A stretch of DNA of 64,000 nt from Sepioteuthis lessoniana (lineage: Eukaryota; Mollusca; Cephalopoda; Myopsida; Loliginidae), in the NCBI GenBank assembly GCA_963585895.1, contig OY757939.1, forward strand, positions 40,010,141 to 40,074,140, in the 5' to 3' direction. Position 1 is the stretch's first letter, and each line of letters starts with the position of its first letter. Under the pieces are notes generated by a model. The model made no database searches. It was given only the letters and a program-made list of their open reading frames with translations, and had not been told where the DNA came from. Below are positions 59,660 through 64,000 of the stretch, piece after piece. The translations under genes and the position numbers were made by a program.

Positions 59660-60599
59660 ATAATTAGGAAGGGTTTGTCTGAGTCATCTATAGATGATCA
59701 ACCTGTTTGGTGTAGAGTTAACAGATCTGGCATGCATACATATTGAAAGTTTTAATATTTCAAATTATTCTATTTCTCATAGGGAAAGAAGAGCTTTTGT
59801 AGATAAGAGATTCTTTAAAAAAATACTCAGTGGCTGCAAGACAACTAATCATAGAATTAAAATTTTTAAACTTTAAAATAAAATAAAAAAATCAATAAAT
59901 TATCTAAATTAATTACTTGTATTTAATTAAATATTACTAATTAGATTTATAGACTGTTCATCAAGCATTATGATATTGATAAAAAACAAATATTCAAAAT
60001 GATAAATCTCTATAAAATTTTATGAAATTTATTTTCTTAATATAAAGCATTTTAGTAAATATCTTTTCTGTTATATGGCTTATCCCATAACCTGGTTTGG
60101 TCATAGAGGTGCTACTCATATAGCATGTCTTGAATTTCTGGCAGAGCCCATCCTCCACCAGGTTTACAACTGGTTAGAATTTAGTTTTTTTTTAGACTTG
60201 TTGATATACTAAGGTTAAAGAGCCTAGTCTATCCTACTATTCATCCATAACGGGGGGGGGGGAAATAGTTGGATGTGTACTTTTCCTAAGGGTATTAGCT
60301 CTATGAGAAATGTAAACAGCATCATTTAGATTTTGAGTCCACTTTCTATGATGATAACCGCTACATCACAAGTGCCTCCATCATATAGATTTATCCTTAA
60401 AAGTAACCATTTCGTCTAAGTTTTTAATTGATAAAGATTATAAAATAGATATTGCTTATTGCAGCAATTATTGTTTATAGCATCATTGTGTGATATCTTG
60501 ATTTTGAACAAGATATAAGAATTTATTGAAAATACATTGTTTGAAGACACCATCAGAGTCTCTACAAAGATTTTTCATAAAAATTTCAAGACTTCTCAA

Positions 60600-60651
<52 letters not shown>

Positions 60652-60790
60652 TTGCAGTTTTGTATAATTGGATGGAAATAACACTTACTGGTTTTAAGTA
60701 CTAAAGAATCAGTATACTGTCATTATAACCAGCTGCAATTCAAGTCTTGACCTCTTACCCAGTATAGATGGGTACTTTAGCTTGTATGTC
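59660..60790 (+). repeat. Unclassified interspersed repeat 'UnkA', interrupted by a SINE
   Basis: Ordered blocks shared with 37380-38045: GAAGGGTTTGTCTGAG, ATTAAATATTACTAATTAG, TTCTGTTATATGGCTTATCC, and the right end CAAGTCTTGACCTCTTACCC with TAGATGGGTACTTTAGCT. The SINE at 60083 and an (AT)n tract at 60602-60649 are internal. Confidence 0.6.
60083..60375 (-). mobile_element. tRNA-derived SINE, near full length
   Basis: On the minus strand: head GGAGGCACTTGTGATGTAGC, ATCATAGAAAGTGGACTC, AATACCCTTAGGAAAAG, ATGGATGAATAGTAGGATAG, TAACCTTAGTATATCAAC, AATTCTAACCAGTTGTAAACC, TGAGTAGCACCTCTATGACC, AAACCAGGTTATG. It shows the full family-1 plan. Flanking GGCTTATCC and GATTTATCC may be a decayed target duplication. 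Confidence 0.85.
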
Positions 60791-61018
60791 CACAGTGGAC
60801 AAAACTGTTTGTGAAAATGGATACAGCAAAGTTTAAATCAAGTTAGGTCTATCTTGTGATAAACAGTCAACATTGTAGGGAAAGTTTCACAAAAGACATA
60901 GTAATTCATTATTATTAATAATTTTGACATATATCATCAATAATAATAATAATAATAATGATGATGATGACCATCATCATGACTGATAATTTAGTGTTAA
61001 TTAACAAAAAGATTAAAG

Positions 61019-61019
<1 letters not shown>

Positions 61020-61049
<30 letters not shown>

Positions 61050-61370
61050 TGTAATTTAGTGGATTTTGATGTTCTGGTGGACCACAGAGAGTAAACGAAA
61101 GAAAATGAAAAAATACTTGGATCTTGTCAGAGACCTGAAAAGCATTACAGTGATACTAATTGTAGTTGGCACACTAGGAACAATTTCCAAAGGTTTAGAG
61201 AAAAAGACTTAAGGAATTGGAGATCAGAAGAAGGATTGAGACTATATAGACCACAGCATTGTTAAGATTGGCTAGAATACTCCAAAGAGTCCTGAGGAAA
61301 CTTGCTATTACTCAGACACCAGCTGGCTGGTGTGAAAAACTTGAAAAGAGTGATATGATAATAATACTAA
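61020..61370 (+). pseudogene. R2/R4-like LINE 3' fragment, array copy A
   Basis: Begins in an A-run (61020-61044), then GAACTTGTAATTTAGTGGAT, CTTGGATCTTGTCAGAGACC, GGAACAATTTCCAAAGG, GCTAGAATACTCCAAAGAG, GCTGGTGTGAAAAACTTG and a short TAATAATAC tail near 61357-61366. It covers the C-terminal nuclease-like region and 3' end of the family; non-coding. An (AAT)n(GAT)n repeat lies just upstream at 60943-60969. Confidence 0.82.
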
Positions 61371-61757
61371 GAAGAAGACCAGAGCAAGAACAAGAAAAGA
61401 AGAACTTGTCATCTCACGGATTTTGCTGTTCCAGTGAGTCATTGAGTGAAAATAAAAGGGAGCGAAAAGATAGATGAATACTAGGACATTGCCAGTGAAC
61501 TTAAAAAGCTGTGGAATATGAAAGTGAGTGATACCAATGGTAGTTGGAGCACTTGGAATGGTTCCCAAGGGCTTCGAAAAAAAACCAGAAGGAATAGTAA
61601 ATCAGAGGAAGAATTGAGACCACAGCATTAAGATCAGCTAGAATACCCAGAAGAGTCCTGGAGACCTGACGAGACCCCTAGTGAAAGACTACCAGTTAAA
61701 ACTGGTATGAAAAACTCCAAAGGAGTGAAATAATAGTAATAATGATGATAATAATAG
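61371..61757 (+). pseudogene. R2/R4-like LINE 3' fragment, array copy B
   Basis: Starts next to the TAA tail of copy A: GAACTTGTCATCTCACGGAT, GAATACTAGGACATTGCC, GGTAGTTGGAGCACTTGG, GCTAGAATACCCAGAAGAG, CTGGTATGAAAAACTCC, then a (TAA/TGA)n tail at 61729-61757. Same start point within the element as copy A, but a diverged sequence. Confidence 0.85.
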
Positions 61758-61846
61758 AAAATGAGATGCATAAAATTCTTTGGGATTTTGAGATATAAAT
61801 GGATCATCAAATCTTGGTCAGACAATCAGACCTAGTGATAGTCAAC

Positions 61847-61881
<35 letters not shown>

Positions 61882-62245
61882 CTTCCAAATAGTAGACATT
61901 GTCGTTCTGGCTGATCACAGGGTAAAACTGAAGGAAAGCAAGAATAGAGATAAGTACCTAGACCTTGCTAGAGAACTGAAAACACTATGGAACATGAAAC
62001 TGAAGGTGAAACCAATAGTAATTGGCATGCTCGGTACAGTCACCAAAGAATTGGTACAGGGATTGGAGGACTTGGAAATAAGAGGACAAGTGGAGACCAT
62101 CCAAACTATAGCATTGTTGAGATTGCCCAGAATACTAAGAAAAGTTGAGGAGACTTGCTTTGCTCAGACTCCAGTGGAAACCCATCAACTAACACTGGTG
62201 TGAAAAACTCTCAAATGAGAAAAATAATAATGAACATAAATAGAA
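61758..62245 (+). pseudogene. R2/R4-like LINE 3' fragment, array copy C, with open frame
   Basis: Starts directly after the TAA tail of copy B (GAGATGCATAAAATTCTTTG). A frame at 61799-62203 (134 residues) encodes MDHQILVRQSDLVIVNN, an (ER)n run made by a (GA)n microsatellite (61849-61879), then IVDIVVLADHRVKLKES, DKYLDLARELKTLWNMKLK, IVIGMLGTVTKELVQGL and ALLRLPRILRKVEET. The SDLVIVN...IVDIVV pair sits where R2/R4-type elements have a PD-(D/E)XK-like nuclease (Pro of PD changed to Ser here). The tail is AATAATAATG near 62223. Confidence 0.85.
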
Positions 62246-62277
62246 TCAAAGTTCTCTGAAAAGGCATCAATAATTTA

Positions 62278-62688
<411 letters not shown>

Positions 62689-62820
62689 TTAAGGAATCAT
62701 CACAGTAATGAATAAAAAATAACAAACACAAAAGTTTATTAAAATTAATACTTGGGTACAACTTTAGCTTATATACATTGGTTTAAGTTGATAGATACAT
62801 ATCCAAAAATAAGGACACTG

Positions 62821-64000
<1,180 letters not shown>

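Noticed and set aside
59371-59667. 98-residue plus-strand frame with ordinary-looking composition
   Set aside because: It is the head of an HMT repeat read in antisense; other copies of the head are not open in this frame.

Overview
The window is eukaryotic nuclear DNA. It is AT-rich and intron-rich, full of long (AT)n, (GA)n and (GT)n microsatellites, and loaded with decayed transposable elements. The repeat spectrum suggests a cephalopod mollusc, probably octopus-like: many tRNA-derived SINEs share one central domain that I believe is the 'Ceph' domain described from squids and cuttlefish, and there are RTE-like and R2/R4-like LINE fragments, a Penelope-like element and hAT and mariner MITEs. 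This placement is an inference; no database was searched.

One protein-coding gene is supported: the 3' half of a c-Jun N-terminal kinase (JNK, MAPK8/9/10 family) on the minus strand. Five coding exons were found by hand from conserved residues, consensus splice sites and exactly matching codon phases: 63106-63177, 62365-62675, 54251-54314, 52008-52082 and 22346-22419 (stop codon TGA at 22346-22348). They encode the kinase C-lobe from subdomain IX to the end, then a C-terminal tail. The N-terminal exons lie beyond the right edge of the window. The introns are 430 bp, 8.1 kb, 2.2 kb and 29.6 kb.

Layout. Positions 1-22345 lie downstream of the JNK stop codon: 3' UTR of unknown length, then flank. 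This stretch is microsatellite-rich and transposon-poor, with two SINEs and two hAT MITEs recognised. Positions 22420-52007 are the last JNK intron. It holds an RTE-like LINE (23.7-25.2 kb) and 3' fragments of the same family at 29.5 and 43 kb, fold-back elements at 25.3 and 33.1 kb, SINEs in both orientations, R2/R4-like LINE tails at 30.3 kb, hAT elements at 33.8, 44.4 and 48.9 kb, a mariner MITE with a local duplication (38-40.6 kb) and a Penelope-like fragment (45.6-47 kb). The 8 kb intron (54315-62364) holds an R2/R4-like LINE, two large copies of an unclassified repeat with an expandable internal minisatellite (called HMT here), and three serial R2/R4-like tails.

Nothing here looks like a cooperating multigene system. 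The most notable items are the JNK gene structure; serial insertion of R4/Dong-like LINE tails into each other's TAA repeats; the HMT family, whose hairpin-forming 3' tail is shared with a SINE; and large fold-backs inside the JNK intron that could form double-stranded RNA in the pre-mRNA. Most short open reading frames in the window are translations of microsatellites or of dead transposons.
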